Source: Hordeum vulgare subsp. vulgare | Lineage: Eukaryota; Streptophyta; Magnoliopsida; Poales; Poaceae | Direction: 5' to 3' | Assembly: GCF_904849725.1 (NCBI RefSeq) | Contig: NC_058523.1 | Coordinates: 109,866,189 to 109,930,188, forward strand | Length of the DNA: 64,000 nt | In this document: positions 21,283-33,100 of the stretch, piece by piece | Layout: each line of letters opens with the position of its first letter | How positions within the stretch are numbered: the first letter of the stretch is position 1 | Made by a program: the position numbers and the translations under genes | The notes under the pieces: model-generated | Seen by the model: the letters and a program-made list of their open reading frames with translations, nothing else | What the model was told of the DNA's origin: nothing | Database searches by the model: none

Positions 21283-21554
21283 TGTTCGTGCTCCAGTGTG
21301 GATGCCAATCCGCCGGAGATAGCCGAGCTAAACCGAAAACTGAAGGTTTCTGATGATGAGATCAGTCGTGAATGTTTGGCTTGATGAAAAGCAGGGTAAG
21401 TTGCAAGTACTGCTGTAAATAGTGTTACACCGTTTAAACACACAAGCCCTCTCCAAATTTTTAATGTGTCGCCTTGTTATGCCAATTTGGTTAGCAACAC
21501 GGGACAAAGATTCGAGAAACACAAGGCCGAACTTGAGCAGGCTAAGAAGGAGGC

Positions 21555-22180
21555 TGCTACAGCGACAATAGACCTTCCCTGGTACGGCGCCAGGAATCGT
21601 GCTGCTACGGCTACGCCTTTAGGGACTTCCTTGGCAAATATGCAAAGGATTTCCCCGCGGCCTTGGAGCCTTGCGTTGGTGTTCCCTTGAAGAGGAAAGG
21701 GTGATGTAGCACAGCGGCGGTAAGTATTTCCCTCAGTTTTGAGAACCGAGGTATCGAACCAGTGGAAGATCTCGTCAAGTCACAAGTACCTTCACAAACA
21801 CAAAGAGCTTGCACCCAACGCTATGAAGGGGTTGTCAATCCCTTATACATTGTTTGCAAAGTGAGATCTAAAAGCAACAAAGTAAACAAGCAAAGTAAAA
21901 GTGAAAGTGGAAACGATAGTTGTGAATAGACCCGGGGGCCGTAGTGTTCACTAGTGGCTTCTCTCATGAAAGCAAGTAGACGGTGGGTGAACAAATTACT
22001 GTCGAGCAATTGATAGAACCGCGCAAAGTCGTGACGTTATCTAAGGCAATGATTATATCTATAGGCATCACGTCCAAAACAAGTAGACCGATACTTTATG
22101 CATCTACTACTATTACTCCACACGTCGACCGCTATCCAACATGCATCTAGTGTATTAAGTCCAAAAGAATAGAGTACTGC
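21555..22180 (-). repeat. S2 3' LTR, first segment
   Basis: Begins TGCTACAGCGACAATAG beside the TSD. It matches 53341-53960 closely. It is interrupted at the site agagt|aacgc by Sukkula; the left copy of the duplicated target reads actgc (22176-22180) and the right copy aacgc (37330-37334). Confidence 0.9.
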
Positions 22181-22479
22181 TGTCACGCCCAAGATGAGAC
22201 CCTATCCTCAATTTGGCACGTAGGCCTCGTCAGGGATAGAAGCGCATCTCGTCGTGTCGCAAGAATGGATATCGTTACAAGTACATGTACTGAAAAGATG
22301 AGATATGTATAGAATTGGCTTACACTCGCCACAAGCTACATCGGAGTCACAGGAGTACAATACATAATCATCGAGAATAAGAGTAGGGTCCGTCTATGGA
22401 CGAAAACAAACTAGAAAAGAAGAACGACGTCCATCCTTGCTATCCTAGGTTGCCGGCCTGGAACCCATCCTAGATCGAT

Positions 22480-22510
22480 GAAGAAGAAGAAGAAGAAGAA
22501 GAAGAAGAAG
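22480..22510. repeat. (GAA)n microsatellite in the Sukkula LTR
   Basis: About ten GAA units. The equivalent site in the 5' LTR near 30470-30490 has about six, so the tract has changed length since insertion. Confidence 0.9.
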
Positions 22511-25500
22511 AGGCAACTCCAAATGAACAATGAACGCGCTCGCGTCAAGGAACCTTTACATGTACTTGCAACTGGTGTTGAAGTAATCTGTGAGCCACAG
22601 GGGACTCAGCAATCTCATTTCCAAAGATATCAAGACTAGCAAAGCTTACTGGGTGAGGCATGGTTAAGTGGTGAGGTTGCAGCAGCGGCTAAGCATATAT
22701 TTGGTGGCTAAACTTAAGAGTACTAGAAATAAGAGGGGGAAGATCTACGCATAACGGACGTGACTAATGATGATCAAATGAATGATCCTGAACACCTACC
22801 TACGTCAGGCATAACCCCACCGTGCCCTCGATCGGAGAAGGAACTCACGAAAGAGAAAGTCACGGTTACGCACACAGTTGGCAAGTTTTATTTAAGTTAA
22901 CTTCAAGTTATCTAGAACCAGTGTTAAACAAAGTTTCCACGTTGCCACATAACCGCGGGCACGGCTTTCCAGAAGATTTAACCCTGTAGGGGTGCTCCAA
23001 CTAGTCCATCACAAATTACCACAAGCCGCGTAGAAATCCTCGATCACGAAGCTCGCGATCTCGTCGAATTCCTTAGTGGAAAACCTCTACTCTGAGATTA
23101 CCCAAAGCATCACCGGAATCCCGATGCACAAGATATCTCGTCAAAGTTAAAACTAATCCAGCAAGGCCGCCCGACGTGTCCACGTACCCGATAGGAGCCG
23201 CGTATCTCGTTCTCAGGACACGACATATGGAACTAGCTACGAGTGCCAAACCTCGAGTTTCCTCGCGGTGGCCCTGCAGGCAGACCGTTTGGGACCAACA
23301 CCATCAACACTGGCCCCCTGTTTATGTAAAATTACTCCTCGGGTAGCGCTAACTCCCTATGCATTTCAGTGTTAACAAAATTATTATGTTGGGCAAATGT
23401 AGAACTAATGTTGGGCCTTGCCAGACCAGCTTTAATCTAAAACGAATTATCAAGGGGGTCCCCATAACAGCCCCTATCGTGTTAGGAGCGCTCAATTATG
23501 GAACATAACACCGGTAGCCGAAACTAAGGGGGCAAAGGTGGAACAAAACACCAGGCTAGAAAGGTTGAGCCTTCCACCTTTTACCAAGTATATAGGTACA
23601 TTAAATTAATAGCAATTAATATGGTGATATAACAAGGAACCCATGTTTTCACATGGAAGCAACTACACCTGCAACAAGCAACGCTAAAAACATGGTTAAG
23701 CAAGCAGTAACACAGCCAATCAGTGGTTTGCTAGGTCGAACAGGTTGAAGGTTTTCATGGCATTGTTGAGAGGCTGATATTTGACATGTGGTAGGCAACG
23801 AGACATAATCGATAGAAACGGTAACGCTAGCATGGCAATGATAGTAATGGTATCTAGAGAAATGGTCATCTTGCCTGAGATCCCGCTTGGAAGAAGAATG
23901 CCTCCGTGAAGCAGACGAACCGACGTAGTCGAACGGGTCCTCACAATCCGGCACGCTGCGGAACTCTATCGAGACGAAGCAAACCGGAAACAAAAATCAA
24001 CACACGGAATTCACCACACGATGCACAAAACATATCATGCATGAGCAGCTGAATACATGCAAGACACGACATGACAATTCACGACAAACAAACTCTACAC
24101 ATTAAGTGAAGTTCAATATGCAACGAGTTGCATATTGACGAAACTCCACGTTTAATTATTTAGTTCTATCTCGATTAGATATACGACATTATTAAATGTG
24201 ATTAAACATGGCAAGAGGTGAACCGCAATTAAACTACCTATCTAGGCATTTTAAATGAGGTCGGAAATGACTTATAGCACCTCTGAAACGACCTCACATG
24301 TTAATTTACAATTCTGTCCAGATCTGAACTAACGCATTTAATTAGTTGTTAAACAGAAAAAACTAATAGGTTCACGTGATTATACGCATCGAGACAAGCA
24401 ATTTACACATAGAGATCATCTCCAACGGAGGTACGGATCAAAAGATACGGACATCGCAAGATATGATGGCATGAATGCAATATGTGTGCAACGACGGTCA
24501 TGAGCACTTCAAAACATACAACCAGTACAAGAAAATGAAAGTACACGAGATTCTAAGCAAGTTTCATATAGGACACGATCAAAACGGAGCTATGGTTCAA
24601 AAACTACGAGCAAAACAAGAAATCACTATAATCTGCCAAAATCAGCCACATAGCATTTTCTACCCCCCACAACTACGAGATATACAACTCATATCTACTC
24701 AACCAAGGCATGACACGAAAGAGAGAAAGAATCACTACAACAAACAACTAACAACAACTAGCATGACATCATGGATCACTAGGAAAAGAAGTCACAAAAT
24801 GGCATCTCACACACTATTTCAGACTTAGTGAAAATTACACTTCATGAAAGTGCAGTTTTCGATCTGAAGCCATATTGACAGCAGCAAAACCTATAGCTAC
24901 AGGAGTCCAAATGGCATGAAAATTCACTGCATGCTAGAGAATCACAAGGTCTACAACTTACTCCATTGCACCAACCTCAAAAGAGCTACAAAACAAAAGA
25001 TAGAAGCACGACAAGACAGCAACAAAATATAACAGATTCCAGACTTAGATATATTTCAGCACCTCCAAATCAGCACTATTTCTAGCAACTTGAGAGCAAG
25101 CAAACCACACCTAAACATGCATTTCTATTGCAACCAAAAATACCAGGGGCTAGAGTAAACACCCAAGAACAATTCTCTAGTTGGCAACTCCTTCAACCAA
25201 AGCAGGGAATAAGTCCTACGAAAAAGACAAGAGGGCAACATGGCAAAATGTTGCGAATTAACATGCTCAAAAGCTAAAACTAATTGCACAGAAAAATCCC
25301 ATGGATTTTTCTACCCCGAAAACATATAAAACATGTGGGGTTGCACAACAAAAATAATGCCACACGTAAATGCGAGATAATGGCCTAGACTCGGAAAATA
25401 ATTAGCGGCAAATCCCTACACACAAAAATACCAACGTCTACTCCAAAATACATGGAAAAGTGGTTCCTAAATCATGGACATTTCTACTATGACATTCGAG

Positions 25501-26315
25501 CAAACCGGACTCGCACGAGAAAATAAAACGGGACGAAACCTATTGGAACAGCATGCGATTCTAGGCATACGGCACGCTAAAACACGTCAAACAAATATGC
25601 AAGTTGTAAATTCGTAATGTACGCGAAATTCTACATGAAATACATATTTAATTCATCGCGATCCGACAAACGGTTAAAAAGATACACACATTTTAAAATA
25701 CGTCTATTCCTGGAATTATTAATTCCTAAAATTCCTAAATGGGCCGAACTATGGGCGCGAGGTACAAAAAAGGTGCACAGGCGGGGGGGGGGGGGTCTCA
25801 CCTCGGTTGGGCCGGTCGGAGGGGTTTGGGCCGTCTGCGGGGGGCCTGAGCCGGCTGGGCCGGCCCACAGCGGCGACGGGGCTGTGGCGAGCACGAGGGC
25901 TCGTCGCCTCCTCCCTCGTGCTCCCGCGAACCACAGCAGGGGCGGCGCTGGCTCCCGTGGCAACGGGAAAGGGGAACCGGTGAGGGGGGGGGGGGGGCTG
26001 GCCGGATCTGGGGGCTGCGGGGCCATTCCCGGCGGCGACCGACGGGATCTGACGCGGTGTCCGATGGGGAACCAAGGCAGGGCGTGGGGCGGCGGCCATG
26101 GCGGTGAGATGTTGCGGGGAGGCGGCGAACGGCTCGGTCTGGCGGCGGTTGCCGGCGGCGGGGAGGCAAGGCGGGGCTCGAGCTGCGAGGCGGCGGGGTT
26201 GCGGGAGATGTGGTTGCCTTGGGCCATGACGGTCGGCGGCGCGCAGATGGACCCGAGAGGACCCGATCCGGTCCCGGGCCGGCCTGGAGCGCGGTGGGAG
26301 AGGCTGAGGGGAGAG

Positions 26316-26393
26316 AGAGGGTTAGGGTTTGGCACAGATTCCGAGGTAGAGGGTGGTGGCTGTCTAAAAAATATGCACGGGAACTATATATAG
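26316..26393 (-). promoter_or_regulatory. Sukkula LTR promoter with telobox (3' LTR copy)
   Basis: On minus, tctatatatagtt (26384-26393) is a strong TATA box. About 55-60 nt downstream is AAACCCTAA (26322-26330), the plant telobox, followed by a CT-rich leader. The same pair is in the 5' LTR (36709-36780). Telobox regulation in host promoters is established; its role here is inference. Confidence 0.6.
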
Positions 26394-26943
26394 ACAAATG
26401 GGGGGGCTAGGTTAACCGGAATTCCGTTCCGGATCCAACCGTGGGGTCGGATTCGAACGATTCCGCACGCGGGAACGGTTACGAGGCCGTGTAGAGGGGA
26501 TATCCGGAGACGAGAGGGAGAACGGGCGGCGCGGCAACGAGTTTTAAAACACCGACAAACGTCCGACGGTAGACCGAATACGGTGCCGCTACGGTCGACC
26601 GTTCGGGTACCAGACGGTCTCCGATCGCGACGAAATTCGACAGGCGGCCTAGCTATAACTAATTACGACCGCATGCCAAGTTTCACCCCGCTCAGAGAAA
26701 GTTTTCAACACACTTTTAAAACAGGGTTTTGACGATGCCGTGGGCGCGTACGTGTGCGGACGGTCTCAGAACGAACAACGACGAGAACCGGCAACTAACG
26801 ACGGATGCAAGTTTTGAAAACTGGTAGCAATGAGGTGCCGATGGAATGCTGATGATGCACATGATGCGACAAAAGAAAATAAACACACGATGAAAACGGA
26901 ATAGGAGGGGAATCTTCTGGAACATCGGCATCGGGCTATCACA

Positions 26944-29900
26944 ACTCTCCTACACTACAAGAGGATCTCGCCCTGAGATCCAAGAATGAAAGGGGGAGAG
27001 GATGAGAAAGAACAACAAGTAAAAACTTAGTCGCTTCTTTGACAAACGAGTGAAACCAACGATCCTTGAAGGTTGCAAAGAGATGCGGACTGATATGAGA
27101 AAGAAGCAAGAATTCACGGAAAATTTCGGCAGCACTTCGGTAGGAAAATGGGACAAAAAAATTCGATGAGATGGAAGAAATAGACAAGATTCATAACAAA
27201 CAACTAAATAGAACAAGGGAACACCATGATCTTGGTAGAACAACATAATAGACCCAAAAGAGCAACATCACAATGCCTCCGGAACAATAGAATAGGAACT
27301 AGCTCATACGGAAGAAGAGAATGAAGAAAAGAATGACAACTATTATCTCAAATGAACTTGGCAAGCACCCTTGCGAGAAGAATTGACGGAGTTGTTGGAA
27401 AAACAACAACGAAAAGAACAAGATAGTAGTGGGCTAATGGAAACCTTTTAAACTAATGAAGTGACAACCAGCCACTAACAGAAACAAGGATTGTTTAGGA
27501 GAAACAAGATATGAACAATTCTTACACCAAGAGGATACATTGAGAACTTGGATTAATGACAAACACCATGATAGCAACAATCCATAGGAAAAGCCTTAGG
27601 TGAAATCCAAACCAAGATAGCTCAATGAAGAAATCATGGGTTGCAAATATCTCATGATCATAGAATTGGTGGGTTTAATTATCTCATACTTGAAAGGAAA
27701 TTCCTTCGAGGCTCCTACACTAACAAGAATACTAAAATACCACCTCAAAGGATGAAGGAGGACAAACGCATTGGAAATGCAAGAAACTAAAACTTTAGGT
27801 TCTCCAATAAGAATCTTGATGAACACTTTGAGAATGAATTGATATCATGAGCCACTCCAGAAGAAGAATTGAAACCACTATGGAGAAGAATAAGAATTAT
27901 GTTATACCTATCCTTAATCAAGTAAATTGATGACAAGCAACGGATCTAGCATACAACTTATTTTTCTTGAAGGAAACTTGAAGCGAGAGAGATATGCACC
28001 ACATGAAGCATAAACGAAGGAAGCACCGGTAAGAATTCACACTTGAATGGGAATACCAAGAATTAATGGAGATACATGAGAATGAAGAGATCATGATCCA
28101 CCCGAAAGAAAACTTGAACAAAGCACCGGATAATCGAGAGACGAACGAAGAGACAACCATTAAGAAGAATTGAGGATGAAAGCTGAAAGCTGAGAACGAA
28201 GAATCTTCTAAAATGATGGTCTTCGGAGGATCGAGAATGAAAACAATTCAGAAAAGCACCGGATAACAAGAAATGAATTACTCATGATTGAAAACAAATT
28301 CAAAATGATAACACGAAGCTGAAATGACGAATATGCAAGAGAATAGACCAAGATTTGAGAGAAACACTCCTTCGGTCTATCAAGTTGAAAAAAAAGACGA
28401 GAAACAACACCAAGGATAATGAGACACTCCGGAATAAAGAAGAATGCAAGGTTGAGCCAAATATGAGAATTAATTCGAATAGATCTTGGAGAAGGGATAT
28501 AACTGATGAAATTCATACTAACGTCATAGTTAAAAAGAATTAAGGATCTCCGGAAAAGATTACAAGAGCCAGATAAGATCCTCGGAAAAACCTGTGGGTT
28601 AAGGGCCAACTCAAAGAAATCACTGTTGAAACAATTGCTAACAAAGAAAGATACTGCACCAGTACAATGAAAACTTGATGAGGTTGAGCACCTTGAAATA
28701 ATTGAACAGATTGAAAACAAGGAATTATGAGATAACTTCAACGCTCCGGATAGAATAGAGATAATGACAGCAGAAGACTTGATAAGAATCGCCAACACAG
28801 GAAAGAATTTAAAGGATGAAAAGGATATGATGACACGGACAACTAAATTAAATTTACCGGAAAAGACCACAAGAATGAATAAAGATGAACATGAAGCTCC
28901 TGAGAATCACCGGTTACGAAAGGAAGAAGAGATAGCGGAAGCATCACTAAATACGAACGGACTAGGAGGATGACTGAAACATTGAAGAAAAGGGCGGGAG
29001 GGTGGGAAAAACAAAGACAACTTGGTACAGATGAGATGAACTCCGGAAAGAAATGAGAGATTGAACCTGCAAAATTGGAGAGGATAGAATTACTTGAAGA
29101 GAGACACACCGGTTGAGAAGACTTGACAACTCCGGTTGACAAAATTGATAAGACAATTGATTGAGCAAAAGGATTAGGACTCTCATAGAAATATGAGAAC
29201 TGCTCTTGGAAAGATATGAAATCACCATCTGACATCGAAGCAACTCGAATTACCACATTCAACAAAACAAAGGGTGCGGCTTGCAATTAGCCAGAACAAA
29301 CTCATGAGAAAGATTTCATCCGATATTTTCGTGGAAAGGATTGCACGGGCTCGATCCTTACAGTAGCCATCAAGTGCAAGGCAGTGCACCCGACATACGA
29401 AGCGTCCCCGAGTCGTAGCAAGCTACAAGGACTCTTTAAGACACAACGTGTACTGCTGTAAGTCGACCGTCAACAAACGAATCCACTAGATGTCGAACCC
29501 CAACCTAACATCATTCATTTGTTGGAAGATTGTCCTATAAGCAACTACTTGAATTCCCACCTAAGAATTCTTGAAATATCTGGTCATGCAATCTGGTACA
29601 CGGATACAAGGAGTAATTATCACACAACTCGTATACTAACCCGTCACCTGTATAACATCCGTCAACACACAACCAGAATCTCGGACCTTCATCTACAACA
29701 GGCCCTCGTGATCACAACGATACAAAGTATGACAGTACTCCCGACCAATCTGCACCAGTACTGGGGACATCGGGGTTATCTCGCCACTACTAGTATTGAA
29801 GCAATTACGAACATCCTTCATTCTGAGATATTAAGAAATCTGAATGATAACGATGTGCTCGAGAATCCCCTGGAGCTCAATTCCCCGGAAGAAAATCAAG

Positions 29901-30171
29901 TCAGACAGGAGGCACCAAGACAGAACTCCGTCACATCGGCATCATATAGATTCCAAAAATATTCGCGTGATCCTCAAAAAGATTTGAGTGAGAAGAGGAG
30001 TAGAATTAAATTACTACATCAAGATTCCTCACCAGAGCATAGAAGAGGAGAAAAAAGAATCCTACTCTCCGATATATAACTAGACTCAAAGCAGTTTTTT
30101 AACTAGACTCGACTCGGCCAAGTTCGATCAATCAAGGGGGCTCCTAGGTCGGTACTGGTCTGATACCAACT
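26944..30171 (-). other. Sukkula internal domain, noncoding
   Basis: 3.2 kb with a strong strand bias: from about 26950 to 29290 the plus strand is A/G-rich, so the element strand is C/T-rich. No gag, protease, RT or integrase motif was found. The longest minus frame (28870-28208, 220 codons) is a compositional S/F-rich product, and the plus frame 29519-30079 (186 codons) has no recognisable domain. Next to the 3' LTR the minus strand reads GTAGGAGAGT, a likely PPT. A conserved structured RNA for packaging has been proposed for LARDs. Confidence 0.75.
30159..30168 (-). promoter_or_regulatory. Sukkula primer-binding site (tRNA-iMet)
   Basis: On minus TGGTATCAGA lies 3 nt inside the LTR end at 30172. 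It is complementary to the 3' end of initiator tRNA-Met, the usual primer of many plant LTR elements, and fixes the element's orientation as minus. Confidence 0.88.
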
Positions 30172-33100
30172 TGTCACGCCCAACATGCGACCCTATCCTC
30201 AATTTGGCATGAAGGCCTCGTCAGGGATACAAGCGCATCTCGTCGTGTCGCAAGAATGGATGTCATTACAAGTACATGTACTAAAAAGATGAGATATATA
30301 TAGAATTTGCTTACACTCGCCACAAGCTACATCAGAGTCACAGCAGTACAATACATAATCATCAAGAATAAGAGCAGGGTCCGTCTATGGACGAAAACAA
30401 ACGAGAAAAGAAGAACGACGTCCATCCTTGCTATCCCAGGCTGTCGGCCTGGAACCCATCCTAGATCTATGAAGAAGAAGAAGAAGAAGAGGCAACTCCA
30501 AATGAAAAATCAACGCGCTCGCGTCAAGGAACCTTTACCTGTACCTACAACTATTGTTGTAGTAATCTATGAGCCACAGGGGACTCAGCAATCTCATTTC
30601 CAAAGATATCAAGACTAGCAAGGCTTACTGGGTGAGGCATGGTTAAGTGGTGAGGTTGCAGCAGCGGCTAAGCATATATTTGGTGGCTAAACTTACGAGT
30701 ACTAGAAATAAGAGGGGGAAGATCTACGCATAACGGACGTGACTAATGATGATCAAATGAATGATCCTGAACACCTACCTACGTCAGATATAACCCCACT
30801 GTGTCCTTGATCGGAGAAGGAACTCAGGAAATAGACAGTCACGATTATGCACACAGTTGGCAAGTTTTATTTAAGTTAACTTCAAGTTATCTAGAACCAG
30901 TGTTAAACAAAGTTTCCACATTGCCACATAACCGCGGGCACGACATTCCAAAAGATTTAACCCTGCAGGGGTGCTCCAACTAGTCCATCACAAATTACCA
31001 CAAGCCGCATAGAAATCCTCGATCACGAACCTCGCGATCTCGTCGAATTCCTTAGTGGAAAATCTCAACTCTGACATTACCCAAAGGATCACCGGAATCC
31101 CGATGCACAAGATATCTCGTCAAAGGTAAAACTAATCCAGCAAGGCCGCCCGACGTGTCCACGTACCCGATAGGAGCCGCGTATCTCGTTCTCAGGACAC
31201 GACGGATGGAACTAGCTACGTGTGCCAAACCTCGAGTTTCCTCGCGGTGGCCCCGCAGGCAGACCGTTTGGGACCAACACCATCAACACTAGTTCCCCTG
31301 TTTATGTAAAATTACTCCTCGGGTAGTGCTAACTCCCTATGCATTTCAGTGTTAACAAAATTATTATGTTGGGCAAATGTAGAACCAATGTTGGGCCTTG
31401 CCAGACCAGCTTTAATCTAAAACGAATTATCAAGGGGGTCCCCAAAACAACCCCGATCGTGTTAGGAGCGCTGAATTATGGAACATAACACCGGTAGCCG
31501 AAACTAAGGGGGCAAAGGTGGAACAAAACACCAGGCTAGAAAGGCCAAGCCTTCCACCTTTTACCAAGTATATAGGTGCATTAAATTAATAGCAATTAAT
31601 ATGGTGATATAACAAGGAACCCATGTTTTCACATGGAAGCAACTACACCTGCAACTAACAACGCTAACAACATGGTTAAGCAAGCAGTAACACAGCCAAT
31701 CAATGGTTTGCTAGGTCGAACAGGTTGAAGGTTTTCATGGCATTGTTGAGAGGATGATATTTAACATGTGTTAGGCAACGAGACATAATTGATAGAAACG
31801 GTAATGCTAGCATGACAATGATAGTAATGGTATCTGGAGAAATGGTCATCTTGCCTGAGATCCCGCTTGGAAGAAGAATGCCTCCGTGAAGCAGACGAAC
31901 CGACGTAGTCGAACGGGTCCTCACAATCCGGCACGCTGCGGAACTCTATCGAGACGAAGCAAACCGGAAACACAAATCAACACACGGAATTCACCACACG
32001 ATGCACAACACATATCATGCATGAGCAGCAGAATACATGCAAGACACGACATGACAATTCACGACAAACAAACACTACACATTAAGTGAAGTTCAATATG
32101 CAACGAGTTGCATATTGACGAAACTCCACGTTTAATTATTTAGTTCTATCCCGATTAGATAAACGGCATTATTAAATGTGATTAAACATGTCAAGAGGTG
32201 AAGCGCAATTAAACTACCTATCTAGGCATTTTAAATGAGGTCGGAAATGACTTATAGCACCTCCGAAACGACCTCACATGATATTTAATTAGTTGCTAAA
32301 TAGCAAAAAAAATAGGTTCACGTGATTCTACGCGTTGAGACAAGAAATTTACACATAGAGATCATCTCCAACGGAGCTACGGATCAAAAGATACAGACAC
32401 CGCAAGATATGATGGCATGAAGTCAATATGTGTGCAACGACGGTCACGAGCACTTCAAAACATACAACCAGTACAAGAAAATGAAACTACATGAGATTCT
32501 AAGCAAGTTTCATATAGGACACGATCAAAACGGAGCTACGGTTCAAAAACTATGAGCAAAACAAGAAATCACTACAATGTGACAAAATCAGCCACATAGC
32601 ATTTTCTACACCCCACAACTCCGAGCTACACAACTCCAATCTACTCAACCAAGGCATGATACGAAAGAGGGAAAGAAGCACTACAACAAACAACTAACAA
32701 CAACTAGCATGGCATCATGGATCACTAGAAAAAGAAGTCACGAAATGGCATCTCACACACTATTTCAGACTTAGTGAAAATTACACTTCATTAAAGTGCA
32801 GTTTTCGATCTGAAGCCATATTGACAGCAGCAAAACCTATAGCTACAGGACTCCAAATGGCATGAAAATCCACAGCATGCTAGAGAATCACAAGGTCTAC
32901 ATCTTACTCCATTGCAGCAACCTCAAAAGAGCTACAGAACAAAAGATAGAAGCACGACAAGACATCAACAAAATATAACAGATTCCAGACTTAGAAATAT
33001 TTCAGCACCTCCAAATCAGTACTATTTATAGCAAAGCTTACTGGGTGAGGCATGGTTAAGTGGTGAGGTTGCAGCAGCGGCTAAGCATATATTTGGTGGC

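Larger units (their letters stand above)
19001..21554 (+). pseudogene. T2 antisense ORF (putative gypsy-type transposon / Transposase_28-like), 5' part
   Basis: Starts MAVSGSNSKWEISSISEGD. The domain core follows: VVPTPRPGERVVFVPH, LHPLVWGMMFYYGLDFHELPPNS, then SWPKGTLIDTIKNSHEEWFYITEP. This matches my memory of the plant domain annotated 'putative gypsy type transposon', carried antisense by some Tat-lineage elements. In-frame stops lie at 19106 (TAG), 19499 (TGA), 19745 (TAG) and 20237 (TGA). Three candidate introns with GT...AG ends are visible (19871-19942, 20358-20436, 21048-21282). The end (HKAELEQAKKEA) is coiled-coil-like and continues after S2 at 54952. Function is unknown. Confidence 0.75.
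22181..26943 (-). repeat. Sukkula 3' LTR
   Basis: 4763 bp. On minus it starts TGTGATAGCCCGATGCCG and ends GGGCGTGACA. The U3/promoter side is at high coordinates, with a TATA-like box near 26384-26393, then a very GC-rich block (about 25770-26340), then AT-rich sequence. Open frames in the GC-rich block and elsewhere (for example 23649-23993 minus, 24475-24828 plus) are not supported as genes. (GAA)n lies near 22480-22510. Confidence 0.9.

Noticed and set aside
23649..23993. 114-codon minus-strand frame in the Sukkula LTR, repeated at 34042-34386
   Set aside because: The two copies are in nearly identical LTR segments, so they are not independent evidence, and the more diverged copy near 31761 is truncated.
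24475..24828. 117-codon plus-strand frame repeated at 34868-35221
   Set aside because: It is antisense to the element and lies in nearly identical LTR copies; the diverged copy near 32430 does not keep the frame.
26322..26330. Interstitial telomere repeat (AAACCCTAA)
   Set aside because: Only about one and a half units are present, at a fixed promoter position, so it is a telobox and not a telomeric array.
25631..26397. Long overlapping open frames (up to 258 codons) on both strands in the GC-rich part of the Sukkula LTR
   Set aside because: Low stop-codon density from GC richness explains them. Several frames are open at once, the frame shifts between the two LTR copies, and no domain is recognisable.
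28208..28870. 220-codon minus-strand frame in the Sukkula interior
   Set aside because: Composition is S/F/I-rich as expected from the C/T-rich strand. No domain, no neighbouring gag or pol, and LARD interiors are noncoding.
29519..30079. 186-codon plus-strand frame in the Sukkula interior
   Set aside because: It is antisense to the element and has no recognisable motif. A single frame of this length is not enough support.
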